A stretch of DNA of 57,539 nt. It comes from Cupriavidus neocaledonicus. GTDB taxonomy: Bacteria > Pseudomonadota > Gammaproteobacteria > Burkholderiales > Burkholderiaceae. Made by a program: the position numbers and the translations under genes. The notes beneath the pieces were generated by a model. The model worked only from the letters and a program-made list of their open reading frames with translations. It did not search any database and was not told the origin of the DNA. Shown piece by piece: positions 47,014 to 57,539 of the stretch. Location of the stretch: positions 57,678-115,216 of the forward strand of contig NZ_AQUR01000088.1 in the NCBI RefSeq assembly GCF_000372525.1. Direction: 5' to 3'. The first letter of the stretch is position 1. Each line of letters opens with the position of its first letter.

Positions 47014-47231
47014 CACGAGAACTCCTTCTCGATGCAACGCTTGTGCAGAAGAGCCACGTTGATGAGGCTGTACTTGCCTATTGCGACTGTCGGGAGGTAT
47101 CCCCGATTGCAAAAGCCGATAACCACGCCGATAGGAAGCCCCACCGCTGCCGCGAATGCCTCGCGTGTCATCAGCGGCGCTGGCGTAGCGACCAGCATGC
47201 TTCTTTGCATCTCGAAGTCAGGGGCACCCAT
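47013..47231 (-). CDS. Small HTH protein (excisionase/Cro-like)
   Basis: 72 residues from the ATG at 47231; upstream ATGs fall inside the operators. Contains TREAFAAAVGLPIGVVIGF, then YLPTVAIGKYSLINVALL, a winged-helix excisionase-like arrangement. Divergent from the repressor-like gene, sharing the paired operators. Confidence 0.6.
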   Translation of the reverse strand: MGAPDFEMQRSMLVATPAPLMTREAFAAAVGLPIGVVIGFCNRGYLPTVAIGKYSLINVALLHKRCIEKEFS

Positions 47232-47247
47232 AATGCAGTCTGTCCTC

Positions 47248-47289
47248 ACCAAAATTTGGTCAGGACGAATCTTACCAAAATTTAGTAAG
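47248..47289. promoter_or_regulatory. Paired operators of the prophage immunity switch
   Basis: Two 19-bp palindromes, each with one mismatch, centred at 47254 and 47280. Both share the core ACCAAAATTT. They lie in the 83-bp spacer between divergent regulator genes. Confidence 0.7.
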
Positions 47290-47314
47290 CAAACCACCTA
47301 TTTTTGGGGGAACG

Positions 47315-47806
47315 ATGACACCTGATCGCTTCTCGGGCGACGCAAACGACTTCAGAGAGAGAATGATCTGGCTAATTCAGAACTTCGCGGGAAAGCCCAC
47401 GCGTTACAAAATGCTGGAAACGCAGTTCGGTATTAGCGCTCGCAAATGGCAAAATGTGTGCAATAGAGCACAACAACCGAGCATTGAGATGGTTGCCGCT
47501 CTAGCATCGATCTATCCATTCTTCCTGTCCTGGATGGTCATGGGGAAAGCGCAAACCATCATGCAACTCGATCCGACGGAGCCGGGCTGGTTCAAAACGC
47601 TGCTTTCTTCCGTGGAAGGGGCAACTAATGCACAGACCGATATCCTGCACCGCTACGCTGACAGACTTCTCGAAGACTTCGGTATTCCAACAAGCAGCAG
47701 TGACACCTCGGCGACGAATGCTGCAAGGCGGGAAAAGCTAGCTGAGGCTCTGCGTGAAAGCCCTAAGGCCTCGCCAAAGGTCCCGGGTCCAACCTCCAAG
47801 ACTTAA
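47315..47806 (+). CDS. Repressor-like HTH protein of the prophage
   Basis: 163 residues; GGGGGAA before the ATG. HTH near residues 30-60 (YKMLETQFGISARKWQNVCN) followed by a coiled, polar tail. Divergent from the replication operon over the paired operators, so the likely lysogeny repressor. Confidence 0.68.
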   Translation: MTPDRFSGDANDFRERMIWLIQNFAGKPTRYKMLETQFGISARKWQNVCNRAQQPSIEMVAALASIYPFFLSWMVMGKAQTIMQLDPTEPGWFKTLLSSVEGATNAQTDILHRYADRLLEDFGIPTSSSDTSATNAARREKLAEALRESPKASPKVPGPTSKT

Positions 47807-47812
47807 GCACGG

Positions 47813-48811
47813 ATGAGCATTTCCAAGAAGCCTGGCGGATGGCTCGCTGACATCCAGCCAGGAGGCCGAGGAGCCAAGAGATACCGCAAAACATTCGCAA
47901 CAAAGGCGGAAGCTCTCGCCTGGGAAGCATGGCTAACGGCGAAGGTCAACACCACACCCGAATGGCAACCGCAGAAGCGGGACACCCGCCGCCTTACTGA
48001 ACTTGTAGACGTCTGGAAAACCCACCACGGTAGCAGCTTGCGAGCTGGCGCCGACACTTACGCGCGCCTGATTGCAATGTGCAAAGCAATGGGTGATCCC
48101 ACTGCCGATCGCTTCACTGCGGAGACGTTTGCGGAGTATCGAACTAGCCGCCAGGAGGCCGGGATATCGCCTGGGGGCATAAACAGGGAGCACGCCTACC
48201 TGCGTGCAGTGTTCAACGAGCTCCGCCGACTAGGCATCTGGAAGAAGGAGAACCCGCTTGCCGGGGTTCGCCAGGTCAAGCAAGTTGAACGCGAGTTGAC
48301 TTTTCTCACCCTCGAGCAAATCAGAACGCTACTGGCCAACTTGGAGGGCTCAACAGAAACAATGCTGGTTTCGCAAGTTTGCCTGGCAACAGGAGCGCGA
48401 TGGAGCGAAGCGGAAGGATTAACCAAGAGTCAACTCGGTGGGGGTGCGCTTAACTACACGGCAACTAAGAGCGGCCGAAATCGCAGCGTTCCAATTTCCG
48501 CTGGACTCGAAGAGGCGCTCCGACGGCATGCCAACCATCGAGAAGAAGAACGCCTGTTTGGAGACTGCTATCACACATTCCGAAAGGCAGTCAGCAAATC
48601 GAAACTGCGATTACCAGATGGACAGCTCACCCACGTACTGCGCCACACCTTCGCATCTCATTTCATGATGAATGGCGGAAACATCCTGGCGTTACAGCGC
48701 ATCCTTGGCCATGCCTCGTTGACCATGACAATGCGCTATGCGCATCTTGCGCCAGAGCATTTACAGGAGGTCAGAACCTTGAATCCGTTGACGAAGCTTC
48801 TCGACCGTTGA
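47813..48811 (+). CDS. int: Tyrosine recombinase (phage integrase)
   Basis: 332 residues with a complete active site: R196, K219, H274, R277, H300, Y309. N-terminal AP2-like arm-binding region, then the core-binding domain. Lies next to attR, as expected for site-specific integration into the tRNA. Confidence 0.93.
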   Translation: MSISKKPGGWLADIQPGGRGAKRYRKTFATKAEALAWEAWLTAKVNTTPEWQPQKRDTRRLTELVDVWKTHHGSSLRAGADTYARLIAMCKAMGDPTADRFTAETFAEYRTSRQEAGISPGGINREHAYLRAVFNELRRLGIWKKENPLAGVRQVKQVERELTFLTLEQIRTLLANLEGSTETMLVSQVCLATGARWSEAEGLTKSQLGGGALNYTATKSGRNRSVPISAGLEEALRRHANHREEERLFGDCYHTFRKAVSKSKLRLPDGQLTHVLRHTFASHFMMNGGNILALQRILGHASLTMTMRYAHLAPEHLQEVRTLNPLTKLLDR

Positions 48812-48832
48812 CAATCCGTTGACACTCAGACG

Positions 48833-48864
48833 AAAAAAGGGGTTGCGCATACGCGCAACCCCTT
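48833..48864 (-). terminator. Phage-borne terminator of the tRNA/rpoD unit
   Basis: Stem AAGGGGTTGCGC/GCGCAACCCCTT with loop ATAC. On the minus strand a T-run follows. Replaces the terminator now at 37915-37953. Confidence 0.75.
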
Positions 48865-48879
48865 GTTTTTACTACATAT

Positions 48880-48960
<81 letters not shown>

Positions 48961-48970
48961 TTGGAAGCGT

Positions 48971-51532
<2,562 letters not shown>

Positions 51533-51588
51533 TGGCACGCTCACTTTCACCAGAACTGGAGAGAAAGATTTCGCAATCCAAACCGGCT

Positions 51589-51594
51589 ATTGTA
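51589..51594 (-). promoter_or_regulatory. -10-like box upstream of rpoD
   Basis: TACAAT (minus strand), 57 nt before the ATG. The dnaG-rpoD spacer also has an inverted repeat TCAGGTGA/TCACCTGA (51621-51641). Suggests an internal promoter. Confidence 0.4.
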
Positions 51595-51747
51595 GCACGC
51601 CACACCTAGCCGGCTCCTTGTCAGGTGAGGTTTTCACCTGAAAAATCAAGGCTTAAGCTCGGCGCAGCCGGGCCCGGGCCCTGATCCAATGCTTGTCCAA
51701 CGCGTGCTGCCGCCTCCCGGTTGAAGGCCAGGGCGCCCGCCGGCGCC

Positions 51748-53559
51748 TCAGCCCAGTTGGCGCCGCCGGTGGATTTCACCCACCAGCCAGCGCATGCGCT
51801 GCTTGGCCGCCTCGTCGGCCGTGCCGGCGACCACTTCCGCCTGCAGGCTGTCGAGCTCGCGCCGCAGCGGCTCGGCCAGCAGCTTGGTGATGGCCGCATC
51901 GAATTCCTGCGTTGCAGGTGCCTCTTCAATCTCCTCGCGCAATACCGCCGTGCGCGCCGCGGCATAGACCTCGGCATACGGTGACTGGGCCAGGTGCTCG
52001 CTGAAGGCCGCGAAATTCACCTCGCCCTGGACGCCGTCGCAAGCGCTGACCAGGTGCGCCAGCACTTCGCTGTCCCCGCCCTCGCCTTCCAGCAGCAACG
52101 CCCGCGCGTCCTCGTCGAGCCGCGCCGACAGTGCCGGGTAGCACATCAGCAGTTGGATCACCCGCTGCTCCAGCCCGGTCGGGGCCTGGCGGCGCGCGCG
52201 CGGGCGCGGCTGGGCGAAGCGCCCGACCCGTGCCGGATCGCTGCGCAGGCCGCAGATCGCCTCGATCTCGGCGGGTGTGGTACCGGTGGCATCGGCAAGT
52301 TCGCGCACAATCTGTAGCCGCAGCCCGCCCGCCGGCATCGCCTGCAGCAGCGGCTTGGCCTCGTACTGGGCGCGGGCACGGCCCTCGGGCTGGCGCAGGT
52401 CGAGTTCCTCGGTGACCGACTGCAGCAGGAAGCGCGACAGCGGCATGGCATTGCGCACCTGCGCGGCGAAGGCTTCGGTGCCCTCTTCGCGCACATAGCT
52501 GTCGGGGTCGTGCTCGGCCGGCAGGAACAGGAAGCGGATGGTCTTGTTGTCGGCCACGTGCGGCAGGCACGCTTCCAGCGCGCGCCGGGCGGCGCGCCGG
52601 CCCGCCGAGTCGCCGTCGAACGAGAACACCACCGCGTCGGTCTGGCGCAGCAGCTTCTGCACGTGCACGGGGGTGCACGCCGTGCCCAGGGTGGCGACGG
52701 CATTGGCAAAACCGAGCTGGGCCAGTGCCACGACGTCCATATACCCTTCGACCACCAGCACATAGCCGGTTTCCCGGATCGCATGGCGGGCCTCGAACAA
52801 GCCATACAACTCGGTGCCCTTGCTGAACAGCGGGGTCTCGGGCGAGTTCAGGTACTTCGGCTCGCCCTGCCCCATGACACGGCCGCCGAAGCCGATCACC
52901 GCGCCCTTGGTGTTGCGGATGGGGAACATGATGCGGTCGCGGAAGCGGTCGTAGCGCCGCGGCTTGCCGTCCGCATCGCGCTTGTCGCTTTCGATCAGCA
53001 GGCCGGCCTCGACCAGCGGCGCCGCCACGTTGTCGTCGCGATAGCTGCCGAACACCGCTTCCAGGCCCTGCCAGTCATCGGGCGCATAGCCCAGGCCGAA
53101 CTGCCCGGCAATCTCGCCGGTCAGCCCCCGCCCCTTCAGGTATTGGATGGCCTGCGGGGCGCCGCGCAGCTGGCGGCGGTAGAAATCGGTCGCGCGGCTC
53201 ATGGCGTCGGACAGCGCCACCGAGCGCGCCTGCTGTTCGGCACGCTGGCCGGGGGGCAGGCGGTCGCGCTCTTCGGGCACGGTCATGCCGACCGACTGGG
53301 CCAGTTCGCGCACCGCCTCGGGATAGGACTGGCCGGAAAACTCCATCAGGAAGCCGATGGCCGAGCCATGGGCGCCGCAGCCGAAGCAGTGGTAGAACTG
53401 CTTGGTCGGCGACACCGTGAACGAGGGGGATTTCTCGTTATGGAACGGGCACAGGCCCATGAAATTGGCGCCGCCCTTCTTCAGCTGCACATACTTGCCC
53501 ACCACATCGACAATGTCGACACGGTTGAGCAGGTCCTGAATAAAGGATTGCGGAATCAC
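51748..53559 (-). CDS. dnaG: DNA primase
   Basis: 603 residues from GTG at 53559 (IPQSFIQDLL follows, as in relatives). Zinc motif C37, H40, C58, C61; TOPRIM VVEGYMDVV; C-terminal helicase-interaction domain. Second enzyme gene of the rpsU-yqeY-dnaG-rpoD unit. Confidence 0.96.
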   Translation of the reverse strand: MIPQSFIQDLLNRVDIVDVVGKYVQLKKGGANFMGLCPFHNEKSPSFTVSPTKQFYHCFGCGAHGSAIGFLMEFSGQSYPEAVRELAQSVGMTVPEERDRLPPGQRAEQQARSVALSDAMSRATDFYRRQLRGAPQAIQYLKGRGLTGEIAGQFGLGYAPDDWQGLEAVFGSYRDDNVAAPLVEAGLLIESDKRDADGKPRRYDRFRDRIMFPIRNTKGAVIGFGGRVMGQGEPKYLNSPETPLFSKGTELYGLFEARHAIRETGYVLVVEGYMDVVALAQLGFANAVATLGTACTPVHVQKLLRQTDAVVFSFDGDSAGRRAARRALEACLPHVADNKTIRFLFLPAEHDPDSYVREEGTEAFAAQVRNAMPLSRFLLQSVTEELDLRQPEGRARAQYEAKPLLQAMPAGGLRLQIVRELADATGTTPAEIEAICGLRSDPARVGRFAQPRPRARRQAPTGLEQRVIQLLMCYPALSARLDEDARALLLEGEGGDSEVLAHLVSACDGVQGEVNFAAFSEHLAQSPYAEVYAAARTAVLREEIEEAPATQEFDAAITKLLAEPLRRELDSLQAEVVAGTADEAAKQRMRWLVGEIHRRRQLG

Positions 53560-53648
53560 CCGACTGACCGTCCTGAGGCTTGGCCGTCCCACTGCGGGCG
53601 GCCTTTTTGGAATGCGTGACCGGTGCGGCGCCCGGCTGCTATCGGAAT

Positions 53649-53654
53649 ATTGTA
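53649..53654 (-). promoter_or_regulatory. -10-like box upstream of dnaG
   Basis: TACAAT on the minus strand about 90 nt before the GTG. No good -35. Confidence 0.35.
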
Positions 53655-53758
53655 GTGCAGCGCGGAACGGCCGCCCGGATTGCTTCACATCTGCGTGCAA
53701 CTCCCGGGAATCCCAGGGATCTTGCGCTCATTGTGCTGGCAACCGATTAAATCAGTAT

Positions 53759-54208
53759 TTACTTTGGTGCAAGTGCCGCCTTGACCAGGGCCGAGACGGC
53801 GGTCATGTCGGCACGGCCGGCAAGCTTGCCCTTCAGCACGCCCATCACCTTGCCCATGTCCTGTGGACCGGCGGCGCCAGTGGCGGCCACGGCCTGCTGC
53901 ACCTCGGCGGCCACTTCGTCGTCCGACAGCGCGGCGGGCATGTAGACCTTCAGCACCTCGACCTCGGCCAGTTCCTTGTCGGCGAGATCGTTGCGGCCGG
54001 CCTGCTGGAACTGCGCGATCGAGTCCTTGCGCTGCTTGATCAGCTTTTCGACCACGGCCAGCACGGCGCTGTCGTCCAGTTCCACGCGCTCGTCGACTTC
54101 GCGCTGCTTGATCGCCGCCAGCAGCAAGCGGATGGTGCCGAGGCGCTCCGTTTCGCGGGCGCGCATGGCGGTCTTCATGTCTTCGCTGATACGGGCTTTG
54201 AGGGACAT
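53759..54208 (-). CDS. yqeY: GatB/YqeY-domain protein
   Basis: 149 residues from the ATG at 54208. Helical; LKARISEDMKTAMRARE then LGTIRLLLAAIKQREVD typical of YqeY. Resembles the tail domain of GatB; exact role unknown. Lies between rpsU and dnaG. Confidence 0.9.
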   Translation of the reverse strand: MSLKARISEDMKTAMRARETERLGTIRLLLAAIKQREVDERVELDDSAVLAVVEKLIKQRKDSIAQFQQAGRNDLADKELAEVEVLKVYMPAALSDDEVAAEVQQAVAATGAAGPQDMGKVMGVLKGKLAGRADMTAVSALVKAALAPK

Positions 54209-54334
54209 CGTGATCTTCCAGAAAGTGGGCGGACACTTGCACATGGCGGCGGATGCCGCGCGCTGCAAGGCCCAAACGCAAAAACCCGCCGAGCATACGC
54301 CACAGCGGGTCAGGGGCAAGCGCGAAGCCGTGTG

Positions 54335-54547
54335 TCAGTACAGCTTCTTCGGCAGCATCTGGCTGCGGATGCGCTTGTAATGGCGCTTCTCTGCGGCAGC
54401 CTTCTTGCGCTTGCGCGCGGCGGTGGGTTTTTCGTAAAACTCGCGGGCCCGCAGTTCCGGGAGCAGGCCGTTCTTTTCGATGGTGCGCTTGAAACGGCGC
54501 AAAGCAACTTCAAAAGGCTCGTTTTCCTTGAGGCGGATCGTAGTCAT
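54335..54547 (-). CDS. rpsU: 30S ribosomal protein S21
   Basis: 70 residues: [20 protein letters not shown] and the basic [11 protein letters not shown] end. First gene of the macromolecular-synthesis operon. Confidence 0.97.
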   Translation of the reverse strand: MTTIRLKENEPFEVALRRFKRTIEKNGLLPELRAREFYEKPTAARKRKKAAAEKRHYKRIRSQMLPKKLY

Positions 54548-54598
54548 TTGGCCGGAAAATGAAAGTATTTTCGGGATGGCGGCGTTACGAAGCTCTGG

Positions 54599-54604
54599 AT
54601 TGTA
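54599..54604 (-). promoter_or_regulatory. -10-like box upstream of rpsU
   Basis: TACAAT (minus), 52 nt before the ATG; the same hexamer occurs before dnaG and rpoD. Confidence 0.4.
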
Positions 54605-54682
54605 GCACCAACAATCCGGCGCGGAAGTGGCTTGCAATGGACGCGCCGCATGTGCTGCAGGCGACACGTCCACGACTTTCTC

Positions 54683-55942
54683 TCACGCCGCCGATTGCCC
54701 CGCCCGGCCCTGCCGCGCAGCCTCGGCCGCGGCCTGCCCCGCCGCCACCGCCGAGGCCCAGGCCCACTGGAAGTTGTAGCCCCCGAGCCAGCCGGTCACG
54801 TCGACCACTTCGCCGATGAAATACAGGCCCCGCACGTCGCGTGCCATCATCGTGGTCGACGACAGCCCACGGGTGTCGACCCCGCCCAGCGTCACCTCCG
54901 CCTTGCGGTAGCCCTCGGTGCCGGACGGCACCATGCGCCAGTCGTTGAGCGCGGCGCCGAGCTTGCGCAGCGCCTTGTCGGTCACGTCATGCAGCGGCAT
55001 CGTCGCCGCCACGCCCGCGGCCGCGCACCATGCCTCGGCCAGCCGCGACGGCAGCCGCTGCGCCAGCAGGTTGCCTAGGTGCTTGCGGCTGCCGGCCTTC
55101 TGCTCCAGCAGCCACGCGGCGGCGTCCTCGCCATCGAACAGGTCGATGGCGACCGGCGTGCCGGGACGCCAGTAACTGGAAATCTGCAGCACCGCCGGGC
55201 CTGACAGGCCGCGATGCGTCCACAGCAGGTCCTCGCGGAACGCGCCCGCGGCCTTGCCGCTGCCGGTGGCGATATCCACTTCCAGCGAGACCCCCGCCAG
55301 CGGCACGAACGGCGCCCAGTCCTTGCCATCGAAGGTCAGCGGCACCAGCGCCGGACGGGTCTCGACGATGCCCAGTCCGAACTGCCGGGCAATGCGGTAG
55401 CCGAAGTCGGTGGCGCCGATCTTGGGGATCGACAGGCCTCCGGTGGCCACTACCAGCGCGCCGGCGCGGACCGTGCCCGCGGCGGTGAGCAGCAGGAAAT
55501 CATCGCCCTCGCGCCGGACTTCCGTCACCGCGCAGCCGGTCTGCCAGTGCACCTGCCCGGCGTCACATTCGGCGCGCAGCATGGCGATCACGTCCTCGGC
55601 GCTGTCGTTGCAGAACAGCTGGCCGCGGTGCTTCTCGTGCCAGGCGATGCCATGGCGGCGCATCAGCGCCAGGAAATCCTGCGGCGTGTAGCGGGCCAGT
55701 GCCGAGCGGCAGAAGTGCGGATTGGACGACAGGTAATTGGCGGCCCCGGCCTGCAGGTTGGTGAAATTGCAGCGGCCGCCGCCCGAGATGCGGATCTTCT
55801 CGGCGAGCCGGGTGGCATGGTCGATCAGCACCACGCGCGCGCCGTTCTGCCCCGCCACCGCGGCGCACATCATGCCCGCGGCGCCGGCGCCCAGTACCGC
55901 CACGTCATACCGGCCGGTCCGGGCCTGGGCTGCCCCGTTCAT
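54683..55942 (-). CDS. BaiN/HI0933-family flavoprotein
   Basis: 419 residues from the ATG at 55942. Rossmann GAGAAGMMCA near the N-terminus, GGGRCNFTN, and the C-terminal GEVVDVTGWLGGYNFQWAW typical of the family. FAD-dependent oxidoreductase of uncertain substrate. A TACAAT at 55992-55997 may be its -10. Confidence 0.9.
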   Translation of the reverse strand: MNGAAQARTGRYDVAVLGAGAAGMMCAAVAGQNGARVVLIDHATRLAEKIRISGGGRCNFTNLQAGAANYLSSNPHFCRSALARYTPQDFLALMRRHGIAWHEKHRGQLFCNDSAEDVIAMLRAECDAGQVHWQTGCAVTEVRREGDDFLLLTAAGTVRAGALVVATGGLSIPKIGATDFGYRIARQFGLGIVETRPALVPLTFDGKDWAPFVPLAGVSLEVDIATGSGKAAGAFREDLLWTHRGLSGPAVLQISSYWRPGTPVAIDLFDGEDAAAWLLEQKAGSRKHLGNLLAQRLPSRLAEAWCAAAGVAATMPLHDVTDKALRKLGAALNDWRMVPSGTEGYRKAEVTLGGVDTRGLSSTTMMARDVRGLYFIGEVVDVTGWLGGYNFQWAWASAVAAGQAAAEAARQGRAGQSAA

Positions 55943-56089
55943 TGCACGCCTCGCGAATCCATGTGTCTTGCCACCGCCTGAGAAAGGGCAGATTGTAGCG
56001 AAAAGCGCGCAGGGCGCCGCTGTGCTACCCTGCGCGCTTCCCGCAAACCCTTGTTCCGACGGCTGTTTCCCCTGAGCGGAGACGGCGTC

Positions 56090-57133
56090 ATGCCTCCCAT
56101 GCTTGTCCTCGGCATCGAATCTTCCTGCGACGAAACCGGCCTCGCCCTCTATGACACCGGCGCCGGCCTGCTCGCGCATGCGCTGCACTCGCAGATCGCC
56201 ATGCACCGCGACTACGGCGGCGTGGTCCCCGAGCTGGCCTCGCGCGACCATATCCGCCGCGTGCTGCCGCTGCTGGAGCAGGTGCTCGCCGACGCCGGCC
56301 GCACCCGCCAGGACATCGACGCCATTGCCTTCACCCAGGGCCCCGGGCTGGCCGGCGCGCTGCTGGTCGGCGCCTCGGTGGCCAATGCGCTGGGCTTTGC
56401 GCTGAACGTGCCGATGGTGGGCGTGCACCATCTGGAGGGCCACCTGCTGTCGCCGCTGCTGACGCGCGAGCCGCCGCCATTCCCGTTCGTGGCGCTGCTG
56501 GTGTCGGGCGGGCACACGCAGCTGATGGAAGTGCGCGGCATCGGCGACTACGCGCTGCTGGGCGAAACCCTGGACGATGCCGCCGGCGAAGCGTTCGACA
56601 AGACCGCCAAGCTGCTCGGCCTGGGCTACCCGGGCGGGCCGGAAGTGTCGCGCCTGGCCGAGTTCGGCGTGCCCGGCGCCTTCGAGCTGCCGCGGCCGAT
56701 GCTGCATTCCGGCAACCTCGACTTCTCCTTCGCCGGCCTGAAGACCGCGGTGCTGACGCAAACCCGCAAGCTGGCCAATATCTGCGAGCAGGACCGAGCC
56801 AACCTCGCGCGCGCCTTTGTCGATGCGATCGTCGACGTGCTCGCGGCCAAGTCGATGGCGGCGCTCAAGCAGACCGGCCACAAGCGGCTGGTGGTGGCCG
56901 GCGGCGTCGGCGCCAACCGGCAGCTGCGCGAACGGCTGGACCAGCTCGGCAGGCAGCGCAAGCTGGAGGTCTACTACCCTGACCTGGCGTTCTGCACCGA
57001 CAATGGCGCGATGATCGCGTTTGCGGGCGCGATGCGGCTGCAGGCCGCTCCCGAACTGGCGCGGCATGAATACGGATATGGCGTGACGCCGCGCTGGGAT
57101 CTGGCGGATATCCGCTTGCCGTCGGCAGCCTGA
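56090..57133 (+). CDS. tsaD: tRNA N6-threonylcarbamoyladenosine (t6A) transferase TsaD
   Basis: 347 residues from the ATG at 56090 with GGAG 8 nt upstream. GIESSCDET (ASKHA fold) and metal-binding HHLEGH (H114, H118), SGGHTQL. Transfers threonylcarbamoyl to A37 of ANN-decoding tRNAs. Confidence 0.96.
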   Translation: MPPMLVLGIESSCDETGLALYDTGAGLLAHALHSQIAMHRDYGGVVPELASRDHIRRVLPLLEQVLADAGRTRQDIDAIAFTQGPGLAGALLVGASVANALGFALNVPMVGVHHLEGHLLSPLLTREPPPFPFVALLVSGGHTQLMEVRGIGDYALLGETLDDAAGEAFDKTAKLLGLGYPGGPEVSRLAEFGVPGAFELPRPMLHSGNLDFSFAGLKTAVLTQTRKLANICEQDRANLARAFVDAIVDVLAAKSMAALKQTGHKRLVVAGGVGANRQLRERLDQLGRQRKLEVYYPDLAFCTDNGAMIAFAGAMRLQAAPELARHEYGYGVTPRWDLADIRLPSAA

Positions 57134-57172
57134 CCGTCGACATACCCAAACGCATCCAATGACCGCTTTGGG

Positions 57173-57205
57173 TGCTCCCTCTCCCGCGAGCGGGAGAGGG
57201 GAGCA
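57173..57205. repeat. Palindromic intergenic repeat after tsaD
   Basis: Arms TGCTCCCTCTCCCGC and GCGGGAGAGGGGAGCA around GA, one bulged G. The CCTCTCCCGC core is, from memory, a recurrent REP-like element in these genomes; it may also terminate tsaD. Confidence 0.55.
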
Positions 57206-57246
57206 AACAAGCGGGACGTTGATGCTCGTGTCCAAAAAAAAAAGGT

Positions 57247-57539
57247 TCAACGAGGAATTCCGGGGAAGGCAGCCTTGATCTTCAGGAAGAAGTATTCCTC
57301 GTCACGGTAGCCATAGGCTCGGCGCTTGATGACTTTGATGGTGTTGTTGATGCCCTCAACGACGCTGGTATTCAGCGGATGGCGGCATCGGGCAAGGATG
57401 CCGTGCCAATACGCTTTCAGGCGCTGGGCGAACAGTTCGAGGGCAGGTATTCGGCTCTGCCTTGCTTGTTCGCACCAATGCTCCCACGCCTTTTGCGCCC
57501 ATCCCGGGCGGCGATAGAACCACAGGCGCTTGAGCTCAT
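57247..57539 (-). CDS. ISL3-family transposase, C-terminal part (truncated by window edge)
   Basis: 97 codons reading into the window from the right edge; stop TGA at 57249-57247. The C-terminal TSVVEGINNTIKVIKRRAYG, then YFFLKIKAAFPG, is typical of ISL3 transposases. No start is in the window. An A-rich run at 57234-57243 lies between it and the palindrome. Confidence 0.85.
   Translation of the reverse strand, partial: ELKRLWFYRRPGWAQKAWEHWCEQARQSRIPALELFAQRLKAYWHGILARCRHPLNTSVVEGINNTIKVIKRRAYGYRDEEYFFLKIKAAFPGIPR

Overview
The window is GC-rich chromosomal DNA from a member of the Burkholderiaceae, most likely Cupriavidus close to C. necator/C. taiwanensis. The basis is the codon and base composition, a propionate-CoA-transferase that looks nearly identical to the R. 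eutropha Pct I remember, poly(3-hydroxybutyrate)-related genes, and the order rpsU-yqeY-dnaG-rpoD. No search could be run, so the genus is an inference.

Layout. 1-1047: three small proteins in tandem, each with a 26-residue double-glycine leader (window edge; the cluster probably continues to the left). 1.4-3.75 kb: DEAD-box helicase with a long 5' leader and an RGG-type tail. 3.8-6.25 kb: ergothioneine genes egtD-egtB (minus). 6.6-7.5 kb: a yybP-ykoY (Mn2+) riboswitch in front of a TerC-family membrane protein. 7.6-31.8 kb: mainly housekeeping and metabolic genes (thyA-folA, pmbA, yjgA-mog, AEC transporter, orn, M48 protease-rsgA, a CobD/CbiB-like protein, pirin/LysR, gluQ, a second DEAD-box helicase, a Bug-type binding protein, pct/IclR with a 26-bp palindrome, a nucleoside deaminase, a phosphocholine-type phospholipase C, a phasin-like protein and a PHB-depolymerase-type esterase).

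32.0-37.9 kb is an accessory block that I cannot match to a described system. It has two tiny LuxR-type helix-turn-helix ORFs, overlapping across an A6 tract (minus). On the plus strand follow an uncharged glycine-zipper protein with two near-identical 55-residue repeats, a subtilisin-like protease without a signal peptide, two membrane proteins and a GH19 muramidase/chitinase-type enzyme. Together these could form a regulated system that makes, matures and releases a membrane-active or self-assembling protein; this is inference.

37.96-48.93 kb is a complete-looking filamentous prophage (inovirus, 10,920 bp between copies of a 48-bp direct repeat). It carries a replication initiator, ssDNA-binding protein, major coat protein with a downstream terminator, small coat-like proteins, a pIII-like adhesin, a DUF2523/pVI-like protein, Zot/pI, its own secretin, a divergent repressor-like gene with paired operators, and a tyrosine integrase. 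It sits in the 3' half of a CAU-anticodon tRNA gene that follows rpoD by 10 nt. The phage restores the tRNA 3' half and supplies a replacement terminator for the rpsU-yqeY-dnaG-rpoD-tRNA unit; the displaced original terminator lies beyond attL.

48.9-57.5 kb: tRNA, rpoD, dnaG, yqeY, rpsU (minus), a BaiN/HI0933-type flavoprotein (minus), tsaD (plus), a palindromic repeat, and the 3' end of an ISL3-family transposase cut by the window edge. No rRNA genes or CRISPR arrays were seen.
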